Positions 1 to 8,959 of a stretch of 64,000 nucleotides of DNA are shown one piece after another. The first letter of the stretch is position 1. Each line of letters opens with the position of its first letter. The stretch spans positions 1 to 64,000 of the forward strand of contig CAZGKW010000016.1 of assembly GCA_964526295.1 (NCBI GenBank), given 5' to 3'. Position numbers and translations under genes: made by a program. The notes under the pieces were generated by a model. The model did not search any database. It was given only the letters and a program-made list of their open reading frames with translations, and had not been told where the DNA came from. The stretch is from CAZGKW01 sp964526295. Its GTDB lineage: Bacteria; Planctomycetota; Phycisphaerae; FEN-1346.

Positions 1-263
1 GGCGTTGCCGTTCTGGGTGGCCTTGTACCGGCCGGAGGCGACCTGCCGGCGGGGCTGGCCAGGTGGCCGCCGTCGAATCGGCCTCGACGCGGCATCGAGA
101 AAGGCTGGAAAAGACAAGCGGCTTTCGGTTACCCTGTGTGATCGCGATGGCCTTTCGTGGGCAGGACGGGTTTTCCTGCAAGTCCCTATCCTGCCAGCCC
201 TTAGGGCATTGTGCCACGTTTATGTTCATGAATGTGGTGACATATGCGGGCAACGGGCTTTTC
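1..263. other. Left-edge sequence, no secure gene
   Basis: No complete gene is visible before the tRNA. A plus-strand frame open from base 1 ends at a TGA at 139-141 and reads a small-hydrophobic start (GVAVLGGLVPAGGDLPAG) followed by a basic tail. It could be the last 46 residues of a membrane protein cut by the window edge, but it is too short to identify. Bases 142-263 are less GC-rich than the flanks and probably hold the tRNA promoter, although no convincing -35/-10 pair is seen. Confidence 0.2.
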
Positions 264-350
264 GCGGGAGTGGCGGAACCGGCAGACGCGCGGGACTTAG
301 GATCCCGTGCCCTTCGGGGTCTGGGGGTTCGAATCCCCCCTCCCGCACCA
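264..350 (+). tRNA. tRNA-Leu (anticodon UAG)
   Basis: The 7-bp acceptor stem pairs GCGGGAG (264-270) with CTCCCGC (340-346), followed by discriminator A347 and a genomically encoded CCA (348-350). The anticodon arm CGGGA/TCCCG encloses loop CTTAGGA, with anticodon TAG at 298-300, so it reads CUA leucine codons. A long variable arm (TGCCCTTCGGGGT) makes it a class II tRNA as expected for leucine. The T-arm has the standard GGTTCGAATCC core. No introns or mismatches are seen. Confidence 0.97.
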
Positions 351-381
351 ATCGCCCGCCCCCGGTCGACGGCCGTGTCGC

Positions 382-1260
382 CTAGTCGAAGCTCGTCGTG
401 GCCCGTCCGGGTTTATCGAGGGCCCGGAGGAAGTTCTCGGGCGGCAACGGCTCGGAGGAGAACCGGACTTCGTCGAGCCAGCCCGACCAGCCGTGCCCCT
501 GGCCGTTCTCCGGGCCGCCGATGAACAGGGCATACTCCGGCCCCCCGTGGATGACCCGCTTCGACTCGTCCTCGACCGTGTGGCTCGTCTTCAGTTCGTG
601 GTCCCAGTAGAGCTTCATCTCGCCGGTGCGGGGGTCGTAGGTGTAGGCGAAGTGGTGCCAGGCCTCCTCGGTGACGGTGGGGTTGCTGGTCTGGTGGGGC
701 TGGACGAGGTCCATGCCCTTCGGGTGGAGCTTCATCTTCATCTTCTTGATGCCGCCCGGGTGCCAGTCCTCGACGGCCAGGCCGAACGGCTGGGGGTACT
801 TCTTGCCCTCCCGGTGCTGGACCAGGACGGTGGTCCACTGGGCGATGCGGACCCCCGGCTCGTGCTTGATGAACCCCTCGATGGTGAAGCCCCGGGGCAG
901 CGGCCCGCCCGCCCCCGGCACCTCGACGACGTCGGCAACGGCCTTCTCCTCGCCGGCGATCGTCTCCGTGCCGGAATGGAACCGCATGGACGCCTGGTTC
1001 CGCTTGTTGCTCCGCGTGGCCGGGTCGAAGATGTACGGTCCGGGGACGTCCTCGGCGTAAACGAGCCGGGGCGTCTCGCCCGGCGCCTTGGCGGCCTTGC
1101 CGGCCATCTGTTTCGGGTTGACCTCCGAGCCGATGGGCCGGTTGCCCGGCCCCGATCCGGGCCGCCCTTCGAACCGCCACCAGCCGAGCGTGTCGGCGGC
1201 GGCCGTCGCGGCGACCGCCAGCGACAGACCCACCGCCAGTGCCAAGTCTCGCAGTCGCAT
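382..1260 (-). CDS. Exported LamG-domain (concanavalin A-like) protein
   Basis: A 292-residue protein. The ATG at 1260 was chosen because a strong AAGGAGG lies 8-9 bases upstream and the protein then begins with a clean signal peptide (MRLRDLALAVGLSLAV, cleavage near Ala-Ala-Asp at about 23). The rest is one LamG/laminin-G-like jelly roll: it opens with a WWRFEG strand, contains FTIEGFIK and a YDPRTGEMKLYWD segment, and ends with WSGWLDEVRFSSEPL, the usual closing strand of such domains. These domains in planctomycetes usually bind glycans or act as exported adhesins. The ligand is unknown. No catalytic residues are recognised. It ends 31 bases from the tRNA and has no operon partner of evident function. 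Confidence 0.85.
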   Translation of the reverse strand: MRLRDLALAVGLSLAVAATAAADTLGWWRFEGRPGSGPGNRPIGSEVNPKQMAGKAAKAPGETPRLVYAEDVPGPYIFDPATRSNKRNQASMRFHSGTETIAGEEKAVADVVEVPGAGGPLPRGFTIEGFIKHEPGVRIAQWTTVLVQHREGKKYPQPFGLAVEDWHPGGIKKMKMKLHPKGMDLVQPHQTSNPTVTEEAWHHFAYTYDPRTGEMKLYWDHELKTSHTVEDESKRVIHGGPEYALFIGGPENGQGHGWSGWLDEVRFSSEPLPPENFLRALDKPGRATTSFD

Positions 1261-1357
1261 CGTCGGACCTCCTTTCGGACGTGACTCGAACCCGCCCGCA
1301 CCGCACCGCAAGGACCGTGGCGCGAGCGCGATTGGCCGATGCGTCGCTGCCGGGCCG

Positions 1358-4300
1358 CTACGGGATGCCCAGCAGCCACCGCAGGCCGAACATCGCCGGC
1401 ACGTAGGCCACCAGGTACAGGACCAGCCAGGCCCAGTCGCCCGCCCACGCCAGCGGGCCCCACAGGACCCGCGGCCCCTCCGGCTGCGGGTACATCACCT
1501 CCAGCGAACGGAGCGGCGACCCCTCCGGGCCGGTCACCCCCGTCCGTCCCGGCGGATGGCCCTGGCCCAGGACGATCTCGATGCCCAGCGGCGGAGCGTC
1601 GTCGGTCCGCACCGTCACGTCGAACCGGCCGGCGGCGTCCTCGTCCGACGTCACCTGCCACGTCACCCGCTGCGGCGGGACGCCCGCCTCCAGGAACGCC
1701 CGGAGCGACATTCGTTGGGCGGCCTTCTCGGCCACCTGCCGCACGCGGTCCGGCAATTCGTCGTGCTCGGCCGGGCTCGTCAGGGCCTCGGCGTGGGCCT
1801 CGAGGACCTGCCGGATGGGCGGCAGGTTGCGGACCGCCTCGCTCGTCTCCGCGAGGACCAGCGGCTCGTCGACGTCCAGTGCGAACGGGTCGGTGAACTC
1901 GCCGTCGACCGTCGCGACGACGCTTGCGGTCGAGCCCGGGTCGGCGTTCCATCCGGCCGGGACCATCCGCTCTCCGAGCCAGAGGAACACCAGGACCATC
2001 GGCCCGAGGAGGACGGCCAGCGGCACGAACGCCGCCGCCACCAGCCGGGCCTGGACGGGCGTCGTCAGGGCGTCGATGGCCCGGCGTCGGGGCGAGTCGG
2101 CGGGCAGCTCCGCCGCTTCCTTCGTCAGGCGGTTCGACCGCCGCTTCGCCTCCCGCAGCCTGACGTGGTCCGTCAGCAGCCGCTGCCCGACCATCGTCGC
2201 CGCGGCGAACACGCCCGCCACGATCAGCACGGTAGCCGGCCGGCCGACCGACGCGATCAGCGGCCACAGCAGCCGATCGAGCCCCCGCAGGCACGGCTCC
2301 CAGACCCACCCGCTCGGGACGACGTCGCCCCAAGAGAGCAGCACCACCAGGAGCACCGCCCCCCAGGCGAGCAGCGAGACGTTGCGGACCCGCGCGGCGA
2401 TCCGCTCGCCCCGGCCTGGAACGGGCGGCACGTGGGCCGGCTCGATTCGCGTGCTGCCTGGATCGGCGGCCGCTGCGTCTCCGGCCGGCTCGGCCTCGGC
2501 GCCGGCCCGCAGGACGGCCCCGTGATGGCCGTCGAGCGTGATCTCTTCGCCGTCGGCGAACAGGCTCGTCGCGTCCGGCAGGACGACCGCGGGAATGCCC
2601 ATCTCGCGGGCGACGATGGCCCCGTGCGAGAGCGTCCCGCCCTGCTCCAGGACGAGGCCCGCCGCCCCGACGAACAGGGGCGTCCAGGCCGGGTCCGTCG
2701 ACGGACAGACGAGGACGTAGTCCCGGCCGAGGTCCCCCGCCTCCTCCGGCGAGTGAACGATCCGGGCCGGCCCGGTCGCCGTTCCGTGCGAGACCGGGAA
2801 TGCCGGAAGGTGGTCGCCGGCGGCCGGCGGGCGGGGCTCGCCGAGCGTCGCGACCGCCTCGGCGTCGATCGTGTGGGGCAGGGAGGCCCCGGCCTCGGCC
2901 CGGCGCTCCATCCGGCGTGCCGCCAGGACGTCCTTCGGCGCCGCTCCTTCCGCCAGAGACGCCGTCAGCTCATCGAACGTCAGGAGGAAGACATCGTCGT
3001 CGACGCCGAGCCGCCTGCCCGCCTCCAGCGCCAGGTCCCGTAGCAGGTCGTGGCCCAGCATAAGGTAGTGCTTGCCGTCCTCGCGGAACCGGATGTAGCG
3101 GCGGACCATGGCGAGCCGTCGGTCGAACTCGTCCCGCTCGGGGCCCCCGAGCCGCTGCCGCAGGTCCCTGACCTTGGTCTCCGCCTCGGCCAGACGGTGC
3201 CGGTGCAGGGCCATGGGGTCGCGGCCGTCCTTCAGGCGCTCGGTCATGGCCCGGACCTCGTCGGTCTGCTCCCGCCACCGGGGCGCGGCCAGGTCGAACT
3301 CCCGCGGCCCGCGGTGGCCGTACGACCCCAGCCACGCCTCCATCGTGAGCCGCCCGTGCGCCAGCTCGTAGAGCCCCGCGTTCTGCTCGACCGTCTTGTC
3401 GGGCACCGGGCTGACGGCGACCGTGTCGACCAGCTCGTCGGGGTCCTGGTCCCAGAAGCCCTCGGCCACCGTGGTGCGGAGGTCCGCCATCGCCATCGCG
3501 CCGATGAGGCTCGGCAGGAAGGCCCGCGGGGCGAACTCGTCCAGCACCCGCCGCTCCCGCTCCGCCCAAAGCGCCTGCCACGCCTCGGGCGAGAGGGCCG
3601 CCAAGTCGCGGTCCTTTTCCGTCCGACACCACCCGACGAACGCCGGGACGATTTCGTCGTCGAACCGTCGGTCGAAGTCCTCGGCCAGGTGGTGGAGCGT
3701 CCGGTTGGCCGCGGCCACCTGCCGCCCCGCCCGGAGCCGGGCCCGCAGGCCCCCCCTCGGCACCGTCGGCGGCGACTGGGAGGCGTCCGGCCGGGTCCGC
3801 AGCTCCTCCAGGTCGTATGCGAACGGGAAGTCCTCGAAGAACATCTCGGGGGCAAGGGCCGCGTCCATGTAGGCCCGGCCGACGATCTGCTGGAGAAACC
3901 CCTCCCGCTCGACCCGGGGCGACGGCTCGAACCCCGCCATCCGGTACATCCGCCCGAAGCCGCCCCCGCCCGACATGAACCGCCCGATGACGCTCCACGT
4001 CAGCGGCGTGGGGTGGGGCAGCGTTTCGCTGATGTTGTGGATGACCCACGGTCCGCGACCTGCCGCCAGGAGCGACTCGAGCTCCGCGCGTGCCTCGCCG
4101 ATGACCGCCTCATAGGCCTCGACCTGCTCCAGCGTCGTGATGGGTCGCGACTGGAGGAGGAACACCTCGCCCTCGGCCATGGCCCACTCGATGTCCTGCG
4201 GGGCGCCGAAGTGCTCCTCCACGCGGAGACCGAGCTCCCGCAGCTTGGCCGTGTCCTCCGGGGCCAGGCAGGGCGTTTGCCGCCGGTCGTCCGCCACGGG

Positions 4301-4975
4301 CACTTCGCGGCCCGTCGCGGGGTCGACGGCGATGCGCTTGTCGGCGACATAGGTGTCGACGGTCTCGCCCGTCTTGCGGTCGAGGCGCACGACGTCGGGC
4401 TGGACCCGGCCGGAGACGACGGCCTCGCCCAGGCCCCAGGCGGCCTCGATAAGCATCTCGCCCCGCCGCCCGGCGTGGGGGTTCGAGGTGAACAGGACTC
4501 CCGCCACCTCGGCCGCGACCAGCCGCTGGACCACGACGGCCATCGAGACCGCCGACGGGTCGATGCCGTGCTCGGCCAGGTACGTCCCGACCCGGTCGCT
4601 TCGGAGGCTGGCCCAGCACCGGGCGACGGCGGCCACGAGGTCGTCCTCGCCCGCCACGTCGAGGAACGTCTCATACTGGCCCGCCATGGAGGCCTCGGCC
4701 AGGTCTTCGGCGGTGGCGCTGGAGCGGGCGGCCACGCGGGGCGAGCCGAGGCGGCGATACCTCTCCCGGACCGGTTCGGCGACCGCCTCCGGCACGCCGT
4801 CGGAGCCGGCCTCCCGCGCGAGGGCGTGGGCCGCGGTCGTCACGACGAACCCGCCCGGCACGGGCAGGCCCGCCCGGATCAGTCGCGCGAGGTTGACCGC
4901 CTTGCCGCCGACGAGCGACGCCTCGACGCTCTCGGCCAGGTCCAGCACCAGGGGCCTCTGCTGCGGGTCGCTCAT
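1358..4975 (-). CDS. PEP-synthase/rifampin-phosphotransferase-like enzyme fused to an EMC3/DUF106-like membrane domain
   Basis: A 1205-residue protein. Residues about 15-345 are a PPDK_N ATP-grasp domain (GGKAVNLARLIRAGLPVPGG, then VAARSSATAEDLAEASMAGQ, FTSNP, and EWAMAEGEVFLLQSRPIT). Residues about 380-750 are a helical middle region. A swivelling phosphohistidine domain follows, with catalytic His near 783 in GGTLSHGAIVAREMGIPAVV. This domain order, with no C-terminal PEP-binding barrel, is that of rifampin phosphotransferase rather than PEP synthase. After residue 850 comes a C-terminal extension with about four membrane segments (near 862-882, 900-927, 977-1002, 1178-1205). Between the second and third lies a charged helix (LLTDHVRLREAKRRSNRLTK) reminiscent of DUF106/EMC3/TMCO1 proteins of the Oxa1 superfamily. 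The start ATG at 4975 overlaps the stop of the upstream beta-propeller gene (ATGA), so the two are translationally coupled. The substrate is unknown. Confidence 0.85.
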   Translation of the reverse strand: MSDPQQRPLVLDLAESVEASLVGGKAVNLARLIRAGLPVPGGFVVTTAAHALAREAGSDGVPEAVAEPVRERYRRLGSPRVAARSSATAEDLAEASMAGQYETFLDVAGEDDLVAAVARCWASLRSDRVGTYLAEHGIDPSAVSMAVVVQRLVAAEVAGVLFTSNPHAGRRGEMLIEAAWGLGEAVVSGRVQPDVVRLDRKTGETVDTYVADKRIAVDPATGREVPVADDRRQTPCLAPEDTAKLRELGLRVEEHFGAPQDIEWAMAEGEVFLLQSRPITTLEQVEAYEAVIGEARAELESLLAAGRGPWVIHNISETLPHPTPLTWSVIGRFMSGGGGFGRMYRMAGFEPSPRVEREGFLQQIVGRAYMDAALAPEMFFEDFPFAYDLEELRTRPDASQSPPTVPRGGLRARLRAGRQVAAANRTLHHLAEDFDRRFDDEIVPAFVGWCRTEKDRDLAALSPEAWQALWAERERRVLDEFAPRAFLPSLIGAMAMADLRTTVAEGFWDQDPDELVDTVAVSPVPDKTVEQNAGLYELAHGRLTMEAWLGSYGHRGPREFDLAAPRWREQTDEVRAMTERLKDGRDPMALHRHRLAEAETKVRDLRQRLGGPERDEFDRRLAMVRRYIRFREDGKHYLMLGHDLLRDLALEAGRRLGVDDDVFLLTFDELTASLAEGAAPKDVLAARRMERRAEAGASLPHTIDAEAVATLGEPRPPAAGDHLPAFPVSHGTATGPARIVHSPEEAGDLGRDYVLVCPSTDPAWTPLFVGAAGLVLEQGGTLSHGAIVAREMGIPAVVLPDATSLFADGEEITLDGHHGAVLRAGAEAEPAGDAAAADPGSTRIEPAHVPPVPGRGERIAARVRNVSLLAWGAVLLVVLLSWGDVVPSGWVWEPCLRGLDRLLWPLIASVGRPATVLIVAGVFAAATMVGQRLLTDHVRLREAKRRSNRLTKEAAELPADSPRRRAIDALTTPVQARLVAAAFVPLAVLLGPMVLVFLWLGERMVPAGWNADPGSTASVVATVDGEFTDPFALDVDEPLVLAETSEAVRNLPPIRQVLEAHAEALTSPAEHDELPDRVRQVAEKAAQRMSLRAFLEAGVPPQRVTWQVTSDEDAAGRFDVTVRTDDAPPLGIEIVLGQGHPPGRTGVTGPEGSPLRSLEVMYPQPEGPRVLWGPLAWAGDWAWLVLYLVAYVPAMFGLRWLLGIP

Positions 4976-6585
4976 TCGATCACCTTCCCCGCGTAGCACC
5001 GCAGGCCCCCCGTCTCGCTGCCGACGAAGACGCGGCCCCCCGCCACCGCCGGCGAGCTGAGCGTCAGCCCCATCTCGCCGGGGCGCCCCTCGTTGTTGAT
5101 GTAATGCTTCTCCACGACCGTCCCGTCGCGGGCCCGGATGAGGGCCAGGTAGCCGTCCTTGCTGACCGCGTAGATGAGGGGCCCGGCCACCGCCGGGGCC
5201 GCCAGCAGCGGGGCCCGGCCGCTGACCGTCGGCGGGTTTGACCACAGCGGCTTCCCGTCATCCAGGCCCAGGGCGACCACGTGACCGTCGCGGACCGCGC
5301 AGACCAGCACGCCGTCGGCCGCCGCCACCGCCCCCAGGACGGCGTCGTCCAGGCGCCGTTCCCATCGCACCTCGCCGGTCCGGCGGTCGAGGGCCATGAC
5401 GATCCCTGCGGGGTTCGGGTCGGCGTAGACGTAGTTGCCGTTTCCCCCGCCGATGATGACCAGGTCCTTGACCAGCGTGACGGCCCCCGTGGCGGGGTAG
5501 GGCGTCTCGGTCCGCCAGAGGAGCCGCTCCTCTCCCCTGGCAGCCAGCACCTCGTCCGGCTCGGTCCGAAGGGCCACCACCGCCTCGCCGTTGAACCCGC
5601 TGCCGATGTAGGCGATGCCCTCGGCGTCGATGACCGGGCTGCTCTCCGGGTCGGCCACGTCGTAGCGCCAAAGCTCCTTGCCGTCGGAGATGCGGACGCC
5701 GAAGACGTACCCGGGGTGGCCGCGAGGCTTCATGTCGGGCCCCTCGACGGCCCCGGCGCCGACGACGGCCAGGTCGCCCCGCACCGCCGGCGACCCCTCG
5801 ATGTGAAGCGGCGTCCGGATCCGCCAGTGGAGCTTGCCCGTCTCGGCCTCCAGGCAGATCAGGTCGCAGTGCGTGTCGTAGTGGAGGCCCTGGCCGATCA
5901 CGAGGTACCGGCCGTCGGCCGTCACGGCGGGCGAGCTGAAAAAGCCCTTCAGCTCCTCGCCCGCCACCTCGTCGACCAGCCAGAGGGTCTTGCCGGTCTC
6001 GGCGTCCAGGCAGAAGACGGCCCCGTAGTTCGCCCCGACGTCGACCAGGCAGGTGGCCCCGAAGACCCGCCGGCCCACCACCGCCGGCGACGACAGGACC
6101 ATCTCGTCGGGGTACTCGTTGTACTGCCACACCTCGCGGAGGTCGCGGGGCACGGGGCCGCCGTCGTAGCCGGTCCGCTCGACGTTCCGGCGGAAGATGT
6201 GGGCCTGGCCGGACGACTGGACGGACGCGAAGGGCGCGAGGCCCCGGCCCGCCTGGTGCCGGATGATTTCCCGGGCCACGTCGGCCCAGTCGATCTGGGA
6301 GACGGCGTCGCGGTCGGCGGGGCCGGACGCCAAGGCCACGTAGAGCTTCGTCCCGCCCAGCCACAGGGGGTAGACGGCCCCCAGGACGAGGACCATGACC
6401 ACGGGGACCCACGGCTTGCGGCGGAAGAGGCGCAACAGCTCCCGCGGCTTGAACAAGAGGGCCACCGCGCTCGACAGACCCGCCACGATGGCCGGCAGGA
6501 TGGCCGCCCCGACGTTGACGAAGATCGGCACGATGGCCACTGCCTCGAGCCCGCACCCCGCTTGGCTGAGTCCACCTGGATCCAT
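4972..6585 (-). CDS. Membrane-anchored PQQ-type beta-propeller protein
   Basis: A 537-residue protein starting at ATG 6585 with GGAG 7 bases upstream. Residues about 16-45 (IVPIFVNVGAAILPAIVAGL) and 60-85 (VPVVMVLVLGAVYPLWLGG) are two membrane segments. The remaining 400 residues are PQQ-like propeller blades, repeatedly reading LDAETGKTLW, LEAETGKLHW, SDGKELWRYDV and LDRRTGEVRWE. These blades often act as binding scaffolds and need not carry PQQ. The propeller should face the periplasm or an outer compartment. It is coupled by a 4-base overlap to the downstream phosphotransferase-membrane fusion, so the pair probably forms one membrane complex. This is an inference; I know of no characterised counterpart. 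Confidence 0.85.
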   Translation of the reverse strand: MDPGGLSQAGCGLEAVAIVPIFVNVGAAILPAIVAGLSSAVALLFKPRELLRLFRRKPWVPVVMVLVLGAVYPLWLGGTKLYVALASGPADRDAVSQIDWADVAREIIRHQAGRGLAPFASVQSSGQAHIFRRNVERTGYDGGPVPRDLREVWQYNEYPDEMVLSSPAVVGRRVFGATCLVDVGANYGAVFCLDAETGKTLWLVDEVAGEELKGFFSSPAVTADGRYLVIGQGLHYDTHCDLICLEAETGKLHWRIRTPLHIEGSPAVRGDLAVVGAGAVEGPDMKPRGHPGYVFGVRISDGKELWRYDVADPESSPVIDAEGIAYIGSGFNGEAVVALRTEPDEVLAARGEERLLWRTETPYPATGAVTLVKDLVIIGGGNGNYVYADPNPAGIVMALDRRTGEVRWERRLDDAVLGAVAAADGVLVCAVRDGHVVALGLDDGKPLWSNPPTVSGRAPLLAAPAVAGPLIYAVSKDGYLALIRARDGTVVEKHYINNEGRPGEMGLTLSSPAVAGGRVFVGSETGGLRCYAGKVIE

Positions 6586-6674
6586 ACGCGCTCCTTGCCT
6601 GTCCCGGCCGGTCCCCGCGAGAACGACGCCCGTGGCAGGAGGCGTCGCCCCACGGGGGGGTCACGGGCCGCCAC

Positions 6675-6703
6675 ATTCTAACGGCTTGGGGGTAGGATTT
6701 GAA
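6675..6703 (-). promoter_or_regulatory. Predicted sigma70-type promoter for the propeller/phosphotransferase operon
   Basis: On the minus strand a -35 TTCAAA (6698-6703) is separated by 17 bases from a -10 TAGAAT (6675-6680), leaving a leader of about 85 bases before the ATG at 6585. The intergenic region 6586-6788 holds nothing else that I recognise. Confidence 0.5.
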
Positions 6704-6788
6704 CCCCCGCCCGGGCGTCTCCGTCGCGGAGAAAGCGGCCGCACGCAGGCGCCCCGGCGAACCAGGTGGGACTGTGATCGACGCCCCC

Positions 6789-8855
6789 TCAGCAACCGGC
6801 CCGTGCCCGCGCCGCCGACTCCCGGGGCGGCCAGGTCCGACGGTCAAGCACCTCGCCGTTCAGGGCGACGGCCTCCAGCGAGGCCCCCTCGGCCTCGACG
6901 CGGACCAGGCAATAGTGGAACCGGCTGGCGAAGACCGCCGAGTGCGGGTTCTGCTCCGGGTCTCCGCGATTCCGGTAGAGGTAAGACCCGGCGCCGCCGG
7001 TCGTGACGAGCGTCGGCCCCTCGGGCAGCTCGGACCGTTCGTAGCAGTGATCGTGACCGGCGAACAGGGCCGCCGCGCCGTGCTCGGCGAGCAGCGGGAC
7101 GATCGTCTCGCGGGCCGCCCGGCAGGGGGGTTCGGCGGGCAGGCCGTCGTCATCCAGGCGGCCGTGGTTTGCCGACGACCATGCCGGGAAATGGTCGAAG
7201 GCGAAGATGAACCGGGCCTCGGTGCCCGCGAGCCGGGCCGCGAGCCACGCGGCGAGCGCCCCGCCGGGAGTCCAGTCGGCCGCCCCGTCGAGTCCGACGA
7301 ACAGGGCGCCGCCGATCTCCTGGGCCCAGTTCAGGCCCCCACCCGGCGGCCCGGGCTCCCCGTCGGGGGTCACGAAGATCTGTCGCACAAGCTCCCCGCT
7401 CTCGTCGTGGTTCCCGGCGATGGGGTAGAACGGGACCGATGCGAAGAGCTCCGGGGCCGGGCCGAGGAACCGCTCGTCCCAGATCCAATCCCGCGTGCCG
7501 CCCGAGACCATGTCGCCCGTGAAGACGGCCAGGGCGGGCCGGCGTGCGGCCACGGCCGCGGCGATCTCGCGCCAGACGTCGGTCCGCGTGGCCGAGTCAC
7601 CCAGGACGGCGAACTCGAACGGCGGGCCGGCCGGCGGCGTGCGGGCCGAGCCCGTCCGGGCCGCGGCGCCCTCGGCTTCGGCCGGCGCGAGCCGGTAGTC
7701 CGCCTCGGCGCCCGGCTCGAGGCCGGCCACACGGAACCGGTGGGAAAGGCCCGGCTCGGACACCTGGTCCCGGCCCGCCACGGCCAGGCGGACGGCTGCG
7801 GGCATATTCGTCCGGCACGCCACCGTGAAAAAGCGCGGCCCGGCGCAGCCGAGGATCGGCCCCGTGCGGATGCGGGCGTCGGCGGGTGTGAGGCCGAAAA
7901 GGCGCCCCTCGGCCCGGAGGCGCGTCGCGTGGCCGCTGCCCTGGAAGGACCGGAGTCCCTCCACACGTCCGCCGCGGGCCGACTCGGTCTCGTCCCAGCC
8001 GAGCGTCAGCTCGTTCTCGCCCGGCCGGAGCATCGAGACCGGCACCGCCGGCACGGTCCGGTAACGCATCGGCTCGAACGGGACGGGGATCGGACGGCCG
8101 TTGAGGTCCGGCCGCCGGGACTCCGACCCCACGAAGACCAGCGCGTCGAACCGCCCCGGCTCGTCCACCGTGAACGCCCGCCTGGCCCCGACGATGAACG
8201 ATGCCTCGGGCTCGGCCGGGGGCGCCACGACGCGTGTCGCCTCGGTCGCCAGGGCCCACCCGCCGGCGCCGCTGATGACGCGGACGGCCAGCACGTGCCG
8301 CCCCGCCTCCAGGTCGACCGGGAACTCGTGGGCCGTTTGCAGGAGCGGGTGCCGGTTGCCCGTCTGGAGCGAGTCCCAGACGTGCCACCCGTCGACCCAC
8401 CACTGCATCCACCAGTCGGCCCCGGCGTGGACGGTGATGCGGCGGTTGCGATCCGCCTGCACCTCGGCGAAGAGGTACGCCATCCGGCCGTTGCGGGGCT
8501 CGCCGAAGGCGGCCGTGAGGTCCACCACGCCCCGCGAGTCGGCCCGGAGGGTGCGTCGCTCCAGGGCGTGGCCGTCCAGAAGGAGCATCTCGGGCACCCG
8601 GGCGAGCAGGACCTCGCCGGGCACCTCGCCGCTTCGCGTGTCGCTGGTGGTCCGGAAGGGGCCCTTGGCCTCCAGGGGGCCGAAGGCCGTCCACTCGGCG
8701 GGCCAGGGGACGTGCTCCCGCCGGGCGACGAGGCCGTCGACGGCCTCCGCGACGGTGGCCCGCCACGGCCGGGCGCGGCCGTCGACGACCGCCCGGTACT
8801 GCCAGGCCGATCCGCCGGTCAGCTCGACGCCTACCGGCTCGTTCGCGTTCGACAT
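6789..8855 (-). CDS. Calcineurin-like metallophosphoesterase with N-terminal lectin-like and FN3-like regions
   Basis: A 688-residue protein starting at ATG 8855 after an AGGAAAG site. The last 290 residues carry the metallophosphoesterase motifs in order: GDSATRTDVW (about 418), TGDMVSGG (448), GNHDESG (480), FDHFP and GHDHCYERS (about 600), which supply the two-metal ligands. A short FN3-like segment precedes them (SHRFRVAGLEPGAEADYRL), as in purple-acid-phosphatase-like proteins. The first 330 residues contain a beta-rich region of the sort seen in carbohydrate-binding modules (QADRNRRITVHAGADWWMQW). No signal peptide is evident at the chosen start, which is odd for this family, so the protein may be cytoplasmic or use a non-classical route. 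The substrate could be a phosphoester or nucleotide; it is not determinable here. Confidence 0.85.
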   Translation of the reverse strand: MSNANEPVGVELTGGSAWQYRAVVDGRARPWRATVAEAVDGLVARREHVPWPAEWTAFGPLEAKGPFRTTSDTRSGEVPGEVLLARVPEMLLLDGHALERRTLRADSRGVVDLTAAFGEPRNGRMAYLFAEVQADRNRRITVHAGADWWMQWWVDGWHVWDSLQTGNRHPLLQTAHEFPVDLEAGRHVLAVRVISGAGGWALATEATRVVAPPAEPEASFIVGARRAFTVDEPGRFDALVFVGSESRRPDLNGRPIPVPFEPMRYRTVPAVPVSMLRPGENELTLGWDETESARGGRVEGLRSFQGSGHATRLRAEGRLFGLTPADARIRTGPILGCAGPRFFTVACRTNMPAAVRLAVAGRDQVSEPGLSHRFRVAGLEPGAEADYRLAPAEAEGAAARTGSARTPPAGPPFEFAVLGDSATRTDVWREIAAAVAARRPALAVFTGDMVSGGTRDWIWDERFLGPAPELFASVPFYPIAGNHDESGELVRQIFVTPDGEPGPPGGGLNWAQEIGGALFVGLDGAADWTPGGALAAWLAARLAGTEARFIFAFDHFPAWSSANHGRLDDDGLPAEPPCRAARETIVPLLAEHGAAALFAGHDHCYERSELPEGPTLVTTGGAGSYLYRNRGDPEQNPHSAVFASRFHYCLVRVEAEGASLEAVALNGEVLDRRTWPPRESAARARAGC

Positions 8856-8891
8856 GGCGGGACTTTCCTGGACTGCCCCCGTCGCGGAGGG

Positions 8892-8921
8892 ATTGTGGCG
8901 GGTGCTTCGTGTTCAGGTCAA
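8892..8921 (-). promoter_or_regulatory. Predicted promoter of the metallophosphoesterase gene
   Basis: On the minus strand, -35 TTGACC (8916-8921) and -10 CACAAT (8892-8897) are separated by 18 bases. Transcription would start about 30 bases before the ATG at 8855. Confidence 0.5.
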
Positions 8922-8959
8922 GCAGCAATTGCACCGGGACAGGGGCCCGCGGCGGCCCA

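Noticed and set aside
5..524. Overlapping long open frames across the tRNA gene
   Set aside because: They run through the tRNA and lack ribosome sites and family features; they are products of high GC.
6683..6709. tRNA-like T-arm text (GGGTTCAAATCC on the minus strand) between genes
   Set aside because: No acceptor 5' strand, D-arm or U33-containing anticodon loop can be found, and the T-stem does not pair fully. The same bases form a good -35/-10 promoter, which explains the pattern better.
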